Assembly (NCBI GenBank): GCA_031291415.1
Contig: JARLJB010000372.1
Span: forward strand, 1-33,164
Length of the DNA: 33,164 nucleotides
Source: Telmatospirillum sp.
GTDB taxonomy: Bacteria; Pseudomonadota; Alphaproteobacteria; Rhodospirillales; Magnetospirillaceae
Direction of reading: 5' to 3'
The position numbers were made by a program, and so were the translations under genes. How positions within the stretch are numbered: position 1 is the stretch's first letter; each line of letters begins with the position of its first letter. Positions 16,299-24,800 of the stretch are shown one piece after another. The notes below the pieces were generated by a model, which saw only the letters and a program-made list of their open reading frames with translations, had not been told where the DNA came from and made no database searches.

Positions 16299-17369
16299 AT
16301 GGTGACCTGGTTTGTTCGTCTCGCGTTTTCTGCGGCCTTGCTAAGCCCGGCCGTCGCAATGGCTTTCGACGGGCCGGAACTCTACGAGGGGGAAAAAACC
16401 CTCTACGAGGCCGCCGCCAAGGAGGGCATGGTGGTGTCGTTCGACACCGGTCCGACCTGGGCCAATTGGAAGACCGAGTTCGCCAATTTCAAGAAGCGCT
16501 ATCCGGAAGTCGAGATCGTCTACAACGACATCGGCTCGGCGGTGACGGTGACCACCCTCGAAAAGGCGCGCAATCGGCCGCAGGCCGATACCGCCTATTA
16601 TTTCGCAGGCTCGGCGGTGGACGCCATGGCCAAGGATGTGGTGGCGCCCTTTAAGCCGGTCAATTTCGAAAAGTTGCCGGCGGCATTCCGCGATTCCGAG
16701 GGAAAATGGTTCACCATTCATACCCTCAACGTCGCTTTCCTGGTCAATACCAAGCTCGTCAAGACGATCCCGCAATCCTGGGCCGATTTGCTGAAGGCCG
16801 ACTACAAGAACAGCGTCGTCTATCTTGATCCGCGCTCGACCGGTCAGGGACAGGTGGTGGTGTTCGCCGCCAATTTCGCGGCCGGTGGCGAGATGGACCA
16901 TGTCCAGCCTGGTCTCGATTATCTTGGCAAACTGCACAAGGCCGGCAATGTTTTGCGGACGGTCGGCACGACGCCTTATGCCCAGTTCCTGAAGGGCGAG
17001 ATTCCCGTCTGGATCGGTTATGAGAACGATGGTCTGAAGGCGAAATATGTCGATGGCATGGGCGACGACGTGGCCGTGGTGATTCCCAAGGAAGCTTCGG
17101 CCGCCGCGCCTTACGCCATCAGCCTGGTCAAGGGCGGACCCAACCCCAATGCGGCGCGGCTGTGGCTCAACTTCGTCATGACCGACCAGGGACAGGCGAC
17201 TTTTGCCGAAGGTTTCGTCCGTCCGTCGGTGCCCGGGGTCGCTCTGCCGGCCGACGTGTCCTCGAAACTGCCGCCGGCTCCGCAGTTGAAGCCGGTCGAT
17301 GTGGTGAAGGCCCAGGCGGCCAAGGCGGAAATCGACGCCGGCTGGGCGCATGCGGCGCTTGGCCAGTAA
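16299..17369 (+). CDS. Periplasmic solute-binding protein of ABC importer
   Basis: A 356-residue family 1 extracellular solute-binding protein. A signal peptide (MVTWFVRLAFSAALLSPAVAMA) is expected to be cleaved before FDGPELYEG. The body has the FbpA/PotD/PhnS-like pattern: LYEAAAKEGMVVSFDTGP, later YYFAGSAVDAMAKDVVAPFKP, VAFLVNTKLVKTIPQSWADLL and a C-terminal segment for domain 2. The upstream ATG at 16284 overlaps the ATPase stop, but the ATG at 16299 has GAGGGG about eight bases before it and gives a proper signal peptide. The ligand is not clear; candidates within this family are ferric ion, polyamines or 2-aminoethylphosphonate. No phosphonate-degrading genes lie nearby. Confidence 0.88.
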   Translation: MVTWFVRLAFSAALLSPAVAMAFDGPELYEGEKTLYEAAAKEGMVVSFDTGPTWANWKTEFANFKKRYPEVEIVYNDIGSAVTVTTLEKARNRPQADTAYYFAGSAVDAMAKDVVAPFKPVNFEKLPAAFRDSEGKWFTIHTLNVAFLVNTKLVKTIPQSWADLLKADYKNSVVYLDPRSTGQGQVVVFAANFAAGGEMDHVQPGLDYLGKLHKAGNVLRTVGTTPYAQFLKGEIPVWIGYENDGLKAKYVDGMGDDVAVVIPKEASAAAPYAISLVKGGPNPNAARLWLNFVMTDQGQATFAEGFVRPSVPGVALPADVSSKLPPAPQLKPVDVVKAQAAKAEIDAGWAHAALGQ

Positions 17370-17416
17370 GAAAATGATCCTGCTCTTTTCAGACAACCGC
17401 TAAGGAACGACGGAAG

Positions 17417-18244
17417 ATGGCCTCGCGTGGCATTCTCGTGAGCTTTCTGCTGCCCTGTGCGGCGATCTTCCTGCTTTTTTTCGTCGTTCCCCTGGGATCG
17501 CTGTTCGTCGAAGCGTCGGCGGAAGGTCTTGAGGCCTTCCGCCGGCTGTTCGCCGATCCACTGTTCTGGCGCGGCCTGGGGGGCAGCCTGATCCTCGGCA
17601 CATCGGCGCCGCTGGGGTCGGTGTTGATCGGTTTCGGCGTCGCGCTTCACCTGTCGCGGTTGTCCGAAACGCTGCGAACCGTCCTGATGTTCGTCATCGC
17701 CCTGCCGTTGACCTTTTCGGGGCTGATCGTCGCCTATGGCTTCATTCTGCTGCTGGGCCGGGCCGGCTTCGTGACCTTGGCCTTGGCCAAGCTCGGTTTC
17801 GATCCGGCGGTGGTCGGGGCATTCATCTTTACGCCGGCCGGTCTGGGGCTGGCCTATAGCTACTATCTGATCCCCCGCGTGGTGATGGTGGTGCTGCCGG
17901 TCTTGCGCAATTTCGACGTCGGTCAGCTGACGGCGGCGCAAAGCCTGGGGGCGCCGTCCTGGCGCGTTCATCTCGACATCCTGCTGCCGCAGGTCTTTCC
18001 GGCCTTGCTGCGGGCCTTCTGCCTGACCTCGGCGGTCGCCATCGGCGCCTATGGGACGGCGCTCGCCCTGGTCGGAACGCAGCTCAACATTCTTCCCTTG
18101 CTGCTCTATTCGAAGATTTCCGAAACCGGAACCGATTTCCCGGCGGCTTCCGCCTTGTCCATCGTCCTGCTGTCGATCTGCTGCCTGATCATCGGATTGT
18201 CAGAGGTGGCCGGCGGTGTCCGGTTCAGACGGGTAAACGGCTAG
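17417..18244 (+). CDS. ABC importer permease (first permease type)
   Basis: A 275-residue inner-membrane permease, PotB/PhnU-like, with an N-terminal hydrophobic segment (SFLLPCAAIFLLFFVVPLGSLF) and an EAA-type loop (AAQSLGAPSWRVHLDILLPQVFPALL). It pairs with the permease at 14446 to form the heterodimeric channel. It follows the binding protein by 47 bases. Its 3' end overlaps the convergent cbiO gene by 45 bases (18200-18244), leaving no room for a terminator between the two operons. Confidence 0.88.
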   Translation: MASRGILVSFLLPCAAIFLLFFVVPLGSLFVEASAEGLEAFRRLFADPLFWRGLGGSLILGTSAPLGSVLIGFGVALHLSRLSETLRTVLMFVIALPLTFSGLIVAYGFILLLGRAGFVTLALAKLGFDPAVVGAFIFTPAGLGLAYSYYLIPRVVMVVLPVLRNFDVGQLTAAQSLGAPSWRVHLDILLPQVFPALLRAFCLTSAVAIGAYGTALALVGTQLNILPLLLYSKISETGTDFPAASALSIVLLSICCLIIGLSEVAGGVRFRRVNG

Positions 18245-19093
18245 ACCAGCGCCCGCCGCGATCGTCTCGAGCAGGGCGATCAGATCGTCGGCGTGTCTGG
18301 GCAACGGCGCGCTCTTGGCCAGCAGGCCGAGCGAACGGGCCTTGTTTACCACCCGGACCATCAGCGGTGCTTCCAGTCCGGCCCGCGCCAGCAGGTCCGG
18401 GTCGGCAAGGATCTCGGCCGCCGGACCTTGTGCCAGCACCCGTCCTTGATTGAACAGGGCGACGTCGTCGGCAAAGCTGTAGGCGAGGTCGACGTCGTGG
18501 CTGCTGAACACCAAGGTGGTACCGTTTCGGCTCAAGGTGTCGAGGACCGCCAGGAGATGGGTGGCTCCGGCGTGATCGAGGCCGGCGGTCGGTTCGTCGA
18601 GCAGAAGAATTTCCGGCGCCATCGCCACGGCGCCGGCGATCGCCACGCGCTTCTTCTGGCCGAACGACAGCATGTGGGTGGGCCGCGCCGCCAGATCGGC
18701 GATGCCGAGCGCCGCCAGCGCCTGGTCGACGCGGATGCGGACGGCGGCATCGTCGAGGCCGAGGTTGATCGGTCCAAAGGAGACATCCTCGGCGACGGAG
18801 GCGGCGAACAGTTGATCGTCGGCCTCCTGCAGGACCAGCCCGACCCGCCGCCGCCAGGCCGCCAGTGCCGTCCGGTCATAGCCGGCCGGTCGGCCGTCAA
18901 GCAGGATGCGGCCGGATGCCGGCCGTAAGGTGCCGTTCAGATGCAGCAGCAGCGTCGTCTTACCGGCGCCGTTCGGTCCGAGAATGGCGAGCCGGCGACC
19001 AGCCCCGATCGTCAAATCGAGAGAGGTGAGGGCCGGCACGTCGCCGGGATAGGCGTAGGTCAGGCTTTCCGCCCGCAACAACGGTGGCGTCAT
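18200..19093 (-). CDS. cbiO: Cobalt ECF transporter ATPase CbiO
   Basis: A 297-residue ATPase of the CbiMNQO energy-coupling-factor cobalt importer. Walker A GPNGAGKTTLL, Q-loop VLQEADDQLFA (with the ECF-typical sequence after the Q), signature MLSFGQKKRVAIAGA with the CbiO-style SFGQKKR, Walker B ILLLDEPTAGLD and the switch histidine in FSSHDVD are present. Start is the ATG at 19093 (MTPPLLRAESL), overlapping the CbiQ stop by four bases. A longer reading frame continues upstream but is a shadow of cbiQ. A C-terminal extension of about 50 residues after the ATPase core resembles other CbiO proteins. Last gene of the operon; it overlaps the convergent permease by 45 bases. Confidence 0.93.
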   Translation of the reverse strand: MTPPLLRAESLTYAYPGDVPALTSLDLTIGAGRRLAILGPNGAGKTTLLLHLNGTLRPASGRILLDGRPAGYDRTALAAWRRRVGLVLQEADDQLFAASVAEDVSFGPINLGLDDAAVRIRVDQALAALGIADLAARPTHMLSFGQKKRVAIAGAVAMAPEILLLDEPTAGLDHAGATHLLAVLDTLSRNGTTLVFSSHDVDLAYSFADDVALFNQGRVLAQGPAAEILADPDLLARAGLEAPLMVRVVNKARSLGLLAKSAPLPRHADDLIALLETIAAGAGLAVYPSEPDTAGHL

Positions 19094-19818
19094 GTCAGGA
19101 GTCCAATCGTTGCCGTCGCCGTCTCGATCAGCAGGACGGTGGCCAGGCCCGGCAGTGACCGGGGCGCGGATCGCGACAGCACGCGCAACTCGCCGTTCCA
19201 GCCGCGCGCCGCCAGACCGATCTCGAGCCGCCGTGCCCGGTCGAGGGCGCGGGGCAGCAGATTGGCGATCAGCCCGCCCAACGACCGCAGTCGCCGCCGC
19301 ACCCCGACATGACCCAGCCGGGCCGCCTGCGCCGCATTCATCGCCGCCGCCGTGTCGGCCAGCAGGAACAGAAAGCGATAGGTGAGCAGCGCCATCTCGG
19401 TGATTTCCGCCGGCACGCCCAGGCGGCGCAATCCCGCCACCAGATCGCTGGCCGGCGTCGTCAGCGAGAGAAACAGGAGACAGGCGAGGCCTGCTTCCGA
19501 GCGGCAAGCCAAGCCGGCTGCGGCGGCCGGCCCGCCGGGCGCCAGCGAAAGACCGTGCCCATCGACCTGCAGCAGCAGGGACAGCGTTCCGGCCAATAGG
19601 AAGCCGGTCGGCGCCGCCGCGCACGCCAGCCAGACGCGGATCGGAACCCGCGCTCCGGCCAGTGCCGCCAGGGTCATGACGATGGCCACCGTCAGTGCCG
19701 TTGGATACGGCGGCAGCGTGACGTCGAGCAGCAGCATGCCAAAGGTCAGCAGAGCTTTTTCGCTTAAGGGACGGCTGCGCCAGCGATTGAGATGGGCGAC
19801 CCTATCGATCGGCGACAT
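19090..19818 (-). CDS. cbiQ: Cobalt ECF transporter membrane component CbiQ
   Basis: A 242-residue transmembrane T-component of the cobalt ECF importer. It is rich in hydrophobic helices, starting [21 protein letters not shown], a CbiQ-typical N-terminus, and contains the coupling loop near VGVRRRLRSLGGLIANLLPRALDRARRLEIGLAARGW, where the family's Ala-Arg-Gly motif contacts CbiO. Start at 19818 overlaps the CbiN stop by 17 bases, in keeping with a tightly packed operon; the longer ORF start at 20049 would overlap all of cbiN. Order cbiM-N-Q-O is the classical one. Confidence 0.9.
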   Translation of the reverse strand: MSPIDRVAHLNRWRSRPLSEKALLTFGMLLLDVTLPPYPTALTVAIVMTLAALAGARVPIRVWLACAAAPTGFLLAGTLSLLLQVDGHGLSLAPGGPAAAAGLACRSEAGLACLLFLSLTTPASDLVAGLRRLGVPAEITEMALLTYRFLFLLADTAAAMNAAQAARLGHVGVRRRLRSLGGLIANLLPRALDRARRLEIGLAARGWNGELRVLSRSAPRSLPGLATVLLIETATATIGLLT

Positions 19819-20098
19819 CGTCGCGCCGCGAGGAGTGGCGCCGTCCGATGACGTAGCCCAGAAATCCCGCTCCCAAAGCCGCCTGCAGCGCGAACAGCAG
19901 GCTTTCGATTTCGTCGCTGGGCGGCTTCCATAATGGTTGGAACCAGGGTTGGTAACCGGGATTGGCCGCGACGATGGCGTCGGTGCCGAGATCGTCCGAC
20001 CCCCGGAATTCGCCTTGCAGGCCAGGCAAGACGAGAGGCGCGGCGACAATCGCGACGACGGCGGCGATCAGCCAGAACGAACGACGGGCCGCCATCAT
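19802..20098 (-). CDS. cbiN: Cobalt ECF transporter small component CbiN
   Basis: A 98-residue protein with two transmembrane helices: the first from about residue 6 ([17 protein letters not shown]) and the second near 65-82 ([19 protein letters not shown]). Between them lies the extracytoplasmic loop with GEFRGSDD and the CbiN-typical [21 protein letters not shown]. It assists CbiM metal loading. Start at 20098 (MMAARRS), with GGAGAG upstream; it overlaps the cbiM stop by four bases. Presence of CbiN rather than NikN/NikL supports cobalt as substrate. Confidence 0.9.
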   Translation of the reverse strand: MMAARRSFWLIAAVVAIVAAPLVLPGLQGEFRGSDDLGTDAIVAANPGYQPWFQPLWKPPSDEIESLLFALQAALGAGFLGYVIGRRHSSRRDDVADR

Positions 20099-20763
20099 TT
20101 TATCTCTCCGGACAGCGAGCTGATTTCGTCGGGTTTCCCGGCCCGTCCCGACAGGGCGTTCATCACGACGACCGTCAGCAGGCCTTCGGCGATCGCCAAC
20201 GGAATCTGCGTGATGGCATAGATCCCGCCGAACTTGAGCGTGGCCCCCAGGATGCCCGAGGCTGGATCGGGATAGGCCAGCGCCAGTTGCACCGAGGTCG
20301 TGGCGTAGGTCGCCAGATCGCCCAGGGTGGCGGCCAGAAACACGCCGACGGCCGAGGGAACGCCGATCTTGGCGGCCAGCCGCCAAACCGCCCAACTGAC
20401 CCACGGGCCGGCGATGGCCATCGAGAAAACATTGGCGCCAAGCGTGGTGAGCCCGCCATGGGCCAGCAATAGCGCCTGAAACAGAAGAACGATGGAGCCC
20501 AGCACGGCCATCACCAATGGGCCGAAGACCACGGCCCCCAGTCCGGTGCCGGTGGGATGGGAGCAAGAACCGGTGACGGACGGCATCTTCAGAGCCGACA
20601 GGACGAAAGTGAAGGCCGCAGCGGCGGCCAAGGTCATCTTGACCTGCGGCCGCTCGGTGACGATTCGCCGGAGCTTGCGCGCCCCCGCGACGACGAATGG
20701 CGCGGAGACGGCGAACCAGCCCGCCGCATGCGCCACGGGAAGGTATCCTTCCATGATATGCAT
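20095..20763 (-). CDS. cbiM: Cobalt ECF transporter substrate component CbiM
   Basis: A 222-residue metal-binding S-component. It begins MHIMEGYLP, where the N-terminal amine and His2 form the metal site, and has the [18 protein letters not shown] motif for further ligands. Start 20763 has AGGTGG six bases upstream; a longer ORF to 20934 is the translated riboswitch. CbiM and NikM are closely related, so Ni transport cannot be excluded by this protein alone, but the cobalamin riboswitch and cbiN favour Co. It heads the operon. Confidence 0.93.
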   Translation of the reverse strand: MHIMEGYLPVAHAAGWFAVSAPFVVAGARKLRRIVTERPQVKMTLAAAAAFTFVLSALKMPSVTGSCSHPTGTGLGAVVFGPLVMAVLGSIVLLFQALLLAHGGLTTLGANVFSMAIAGPWVSWAVWRLAAKIGVPSAVGVFLAATLGDLATYATTSVQLALAYPDPASGILGATLKFGGIYAITQIPLAIAEGLLTVVVMNALSGRAGKPDEISSLSGEIK

Positions 20764-20829
20764 CTGTTCCACCTCGAACGACAAAGCGGTGCCATTCCAT
20801 CCGTCCCGGAACACCCCGCCCAGGTCGGC

Positions 20830-21045
20830 GTCGCACACGCAACAGCGATGGCAGGTCTCCTGGCTCGCGGGTCGTCGGTTCCAGCTCAAGCCTTCCCAGC
20901 CCTCGTGCGGCTCCGCGGTGGACGTCGGAGCCACGGCCAGTGGCGATCTCAGGTGCTGGAGCCTCCACGCTTACAGTTGCGGGGGCAGCCACGGGTTCGG
21001 CGTCCTTTTCGGATGCCTCACCGCATTCCCTTTTCACCTCGAGCC
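20830..21045 (-). promoter_or_regulatory. Cobalamin (AdoCbl) riboswitch
   Basis: On the minus strand, GGTGAAAAGGGAATG (21024-21038) is followed by the core GCTGCCCCCGCAACTGTAAG, then GCCACTGG, and the B12 box CCAGGAGACCTGCCATC near 20847-20864. These are the hallmark elements of the class I cobalamin riboswitch. It ends about 80 bases before cbiM, so high cobalamin would reduce cobalt import. The 5' and 3' borders are approximate. Confidence 0.93.
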
Positions 21046-21192
21046 GCCACAAGGCGGCCTCAAGGAACCATCAAAACGGAGTCTATTCGCCATCCGGGAC
21101 AAGGGTCAAGCCTTCAGGACAATCGGGGAAGCGTCAAATTCTGTTAGTTCGCTACCGTCCTGATGGCCGACCCGCGGTGGATGAAACACGAG

Positions 21193-21270
21193 TGGCACCG
21201 GCGTCTCTGCCGGTGTGCTGCCGCCAGGCCGTCCTGCTCACGCCGGAACACCGGCAGGGACGCCTGCGCC
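21193..21270. repeat. Two inverted copies of the palindromic repeat forming a long hairpin
   Basis: GTGGCACCGGCGTCTCTGCC (21193-21212, continuing GGTGT) and its imperfect reverse complement at 21246-21270 (ACACCGGCAGGGACGCCTGC, continuing GCCAC) face each other across 28 bases. Each arm is itself a copy of the family seen at 59-78. The pair could fold as two short hairpins or one long one. Confidence 0.7.
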
Positions 21271-21287
21271 ACTGACAATTTGTTTCT
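21268..21287. repeat. 20-base repeat shared with 14300-14319
   Basis: GCCACTGACAATTTGTTTCT is identical to 14300-14319. Here it joins the end of the palindromic repeat copy at 21247-21270 and runs up to the MITE-like element, so several repeat types have accumulated at one site. Confidence 0.6.
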
Positions 21288-21295
21288 ACCTAGGT

Positions 21296-21407
21296 TTCAC
21301 CACGGAGACACGGAGAACACGGAGAGAAATGTGGGTTGAAGCGCACCACAGTAGGTCGACAGGGTCGATCTCCGTGTTCTCCGTGTTCTCCGTGTCTCCG
21401 TGGTGAA
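21296..21407. repeat. MITE-like inverted repeat, second copy
   Basis: Arms begin TTCACCACGGAGACACGGAG and extend to about 29 bases with no mismatch, and the right arm carries one extra ACACGGAGA unit. The interior of about 45 bases differs from that of the copy at 12608-12745, so only the arms are conserved. Lies upstream of the cooM control region. Confidence 0.8.
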
Positions 21408-21479
21408 TGAGAATCAAGCCGGGCCGGGCGGGGCGGTGGTCGGCGGAGCGTGCAATATTGGCCGATCATAATGCAGAAT

Positions 21480-21495
21480 TGTCCGCTATCTGACA
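21480..21495 (+). promoter_or_regulatory. CooA-type activator site
   Basis: TGTCC-GCTATC-TGACA fits the CO-sensor CooA pattern of R. rubrum (TGTC-N8-GACA; a CRP/FNR-family dyad with five-base half-sites separated by six). Four of five positions are symmetric. Its centre, 21487.5, lies about 41.5 bases before the start site predicted from CACAAT at 21517-21522, the class II activator position. No cooA gene is in the window. Assignment to CooA is inference from the pattern and the downstream genes. Confidence 0.55.
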
Positions 21496-21516
21496 GACAA
21501 TGCCTCCGACATTTTT

Positions 21517-21522
21517 CACAAT
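21517..21522 (+). promoter_or_regulatory. Candidate -10 element of the coo operon
   Basis: CACAAT matches four of six bases of TATAAT. A start site near 21529 would place the CooA-type dyad at -41.5. No good -35 hexamer is visible, as expected for an activator-dependent promoter in which the activator covers that region. Leader would be about 320 bases long. Confidence 0.35.
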
Positions 21523-21633
21523 ATCCCCAGCCTTGAAGATGCAGAAAAGTCCGAGCAACGGAACAGGGGGGAGATGCGCCCTGTCACCGGCCGGACTATG
21601 ACAACAAATGGACGTGCCTGTTTTTCGATAAAT

Positions 21634-21669
21634 ACGTTCTGTATTGGGATAAATCCTGAACTAGAACGT
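21634..21669 (+). other. Nested dyad in cooM leader
   Basis: ACGTTCT (21634-21640) pairs with AGAACGT (21663-21669), and GGAT-AA-ATCC sits at the centre (21647-21656). A separate perfect hairpin GCATCA-ATAA-TGATGC follows at 21705-21720. Both lie in the AT-rich leader before cooM and could be an operator or an RNA structure. Nothing known was recognised. Confidence 0.4.
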
Positions 21670-21850
21670 CTATTCGAATATATACGGCAAAAATAATAAT
21701 TAGAGCATCAATAATGATGCGGTGAAACGACGGTCCGAAGAAAGCCGTGGTGGGAAAGACCAAGGATCTTTCAACAGCCTTTGCGAAGTCCGATCACCGC
21801 GCCGAATCCACGGGCTCGTTCGTCCGGGAAAAGGGATGGAAGGGGACGTC

Positions 21851-24800
21851 ATGTTGAGTTCAACGATTCTGGCTTGGGGAGGTGTTCTCCTCTTGTTGGC
21901 AGGCGAGGTCGCAGCGCTTGCCTCGATGCGCAACGTCTTGCGCGCTCTGGTCATCTCGTCTCTTGCGGAAATGGGATATGTGCTGTTCGGCTTCGGGCTG
22001 GGTTCGGTTGCCGCCGATACCGGGGCCGTGATGCATATCGCTTACCAAGTGGTCATGCGGGGGCTGCTGTTCCTTGCCCTGGTGCCCCTGGTTCGCGCCG
22101 CCGGCGGCAGCCGTCTCGACCAGATGGCCGGCATCGGCCAAACAAATCGGGCGGCATCCCTGATGTTCGGCTTCGCCATGTTCTCGGTCATGGGATTGTC
22201 GCCGTTCAAGGGATCGTTCAGCAAATTCCTGGTGCTTTACGGCGCCATTGAGCAGGGCCAGTGGGGGCTTGCCGTGTTCGGCACGCTGGCCTCGATCGTT
22301 TCGCTGTTCGTCTACGTCACCATCATTCAACGGATCTGTTTCGAGCGGCGGCCCGAAGACGAGCCGGCCGGCCAGTCGTCGCCGATCGGCATGCTCTGGC
22401 TGCCGCTGGCGATCCTGACGGCGGCGACCATCGGCATGAGCCTCGATCCGCAGCCTTTGGAAGCCTGGGCACAACGGATGGTTGGTGCCGTCGGCGGTGC
22501 CGGACTGCCCGACTATGAAAGCCCCTGGTCGATGCTGGTCCTGGTGCCCTACCTCGGCGGTTTCGCTCTTTATGGAATCGGTTTGGTGTCGGGCCGTCTG
22601 CGTGACCTGGCCGCCATCGCCCTGGCGGCGGCGACCCTGGTGCTGGCCTGGCAAAACGGCAATTCGGACGCCGCCTCCTGGCTGTTCGCGGTGATCTTCG
22701 CGGCGGTCGCTCTGGTCGTCGTCCTCTATTCCTTCGCCTACATCCGCGCCCATGAAAATGCCAACCGCTACTACTTCTTCCTCTTCCTGGCCATTGGTTC
22801 GTTGCTTGGATTGGCGACGGAACAGCAATTCGGCAATTTCTATGTGTTCTGGGAATTGATGACCTGGACGACCTATTTCCTGGTCATCCACGAACAAAGC
22901 GAAAAGGCGCTGAAAGCCGGCCGCAAGTATTTTCTGATGTGCGCGACCGGCGCCTATGTCATGCATTTCGGCATTCTGTTGCTGCATGCCCAAATCGGCA
23001 GTTTCGACATGGTGACGATAGCCGCCAACGTCGATCATCTGCCGCCCGGCGTCACCACGGCGATTGTCTTCCTGTTCATGGCCGGTTTCGCCGTCAAGGC
23101 CGGTTTGTTCCCGGTGCATGGTTGGTTGCCCGATGCCCACCCGGTGGCTCCGTCGTCCATCTCGGCGCCGATGTCGGGCATCGTCACCAAAGCCGGCGTC
23201 TTTGGGTTGATCAAAGTTCTGTTCGTATTGTTCGGGGCCGGTTTGCTGTCCAAGGCCTCGCCGGCCGGATCGTTCTCCTCCTTCGGACTGACACTGTCCG
23301 GCCTCGGTGCCGTCACCGTCGTCTATGCCGAGATCAAAGCGCTGCGCGAGCGTGAACTGAAACGCATGCTGGCCTATTCGACCCTGGCTCAGGTCGGCGA
23401 GATCATCGCCGTTCTGGGTCTGGGCAGTTATCTGGCTTTGGCCGGCGCGACATTCCATGTGATGAACCACGCGGCGATGAAAAGTCTGCTGTTCCTGGCC
23501 GCCGGCTCCTTCATCTTCCGCCTTGGGCGCAAGAGCATCGACGATTTCAAGGGGGTCGGCCGCGCCATGCCGCTGACCGGATTGTTCTTCGCCATCGGCG
23601 CTCTGGGTGTCATGGGCCTGCCGCCTTTCTCGGGCTTCTTCAGCAAGTTCCTGATGATTTACGCCTGTGTCGAGGCCGGTCAGTGGCCGCTGGCGGCGAT
23701 CATTCTGACGGGCAGCGTCATCGGCGCAGTCTACTATGCCCGCGTTCTCAGGATCCTCTTCTTCGAACGGTACGAGGGAGCCCCGGTCGCCGAAGCGCCG
23801 TTCTCCATGTTATTGGCGACCGGTTTGCTGGCCGTCGTGGTGGTCCTGGGCGGTCTTCTGCCCGGCTACGGCGTCGATCTGGTGCGGCCGGTGGCCGATC
23901 TCGCGGCATCGCGCGGCGGCATGCTGGTGGTGGATATTCCCAACCTGCAGATGCTGTGGCCGACGTCCGCCATCGTTGCCGCTCTCGGCGCCGGGCTGGC
24001 TTTCTTCGTCGGTCGCTATCATCCGGTGCCGGCCGGCCTGTTGTCGGTTCTGGCCATGCTGGGCAGTGTCGCGGCGATTCTCGCCGAGGGAGCGTATGGC
24101 GAGACTCTGTCCTTCTGGTTTGCCCTGCTGATCGCCGGCGTCGGCGCCGTCAACCTTTTGCATTCCATCGGCTATATGCGTCACGGCCATGCGCATGGCC
24201 GCTATTACTTCCTGTTTCTGGCAATGATTGCCGGCCTGCTCGGCATGGCGGCCAGTCCCGACCTGTTCAATTTCTTCGCCTTCTGGGAAATCATGAGCAG
24301 TTGGACGCTGTTCTTCCTGATCATCCACGAGGAAACGCCGGAAGCGCTGCGCGAAGGGTTCAAGTACTTCCTGTTCAACTTCATCGGCGCCAGCATCATG
24401 TTCCTCGGGATCGCCATGCTGGGGGCCAGATCCGGTGGCTTCGGCTTCGACCAGATCCGCGCCGCGGCGCCGGGGATGGAGCTGCCCTGGTTGGCCGGTT
24501 CCCTGGTTCTGATCCTTCTCGGCCTGGCAATGAAGGCGGCGATGCTGCCGATCCGCATCGACTATCAGATGCATCCGGCGACGGCGCCGACACCGGTCAG
24601 CGGCTACATCTCGTCGGTTCTGCTGAAAAGCGGTCCCTATGGCGTCCTGAAACTGTTTGCCGTGCTGGGCGGGACCGTTCTGTTCTCCCGCCTGGGCATG
24701 GTCATGGACGTCAGCCTGCCGTTCTATGTGCTCTCGGTGGTGGCGGCGATCACCGTGCTTTATGCCGGCGCCCAGGCAATGATCCAGACCGGCGTCAAGC

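Larger units (their letters stand above)
21046..21850. other. Intergenic region with repeats and hydrogenase control region
   Basis: About 800 bases without a supported gene between the cobalamin riboswitch and cooM. 21046-21190 probably holds the riboswitch promoter on the minus strand (TTGACC with a weak -10). 21193-21407 holds dispersed repeats and a MITE-like element. 21420-21720 holds the CooA-type site, the AT-rich promoter zone and leader dyads of the hydrogenase operon. Reading frames here lack coding character. Confidence 0.7.

Noticed and set aside
19094-19624. N-terminal extension of cbiO to 474 residues
   Set aside because: The extension lies out of frame over cbiQ and is Arg/Gly-rich; ATG 19093 overlaps the cbiQ stop as in coupled operons.
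20764-20934. Longer CbiM start (279-residue ORF)
   Set aside because: It would translate the cobalamin riboswitch, and the conserved N-terminus MHIMEGYLP needs its free amine for metal binding.
21420-21850. Sigma-54 promoter for the hydrogenase operon, as with FhlA-controlled hydrogenases
   Set aside because: No TGGCAC-N5-TTGCA-type -24/-12 pair was found.
21860-23470. 536-residue minus-strand ORF opposite cooM
   Set aside because: Gln/His/Gly-rich antisense frame with no motif.
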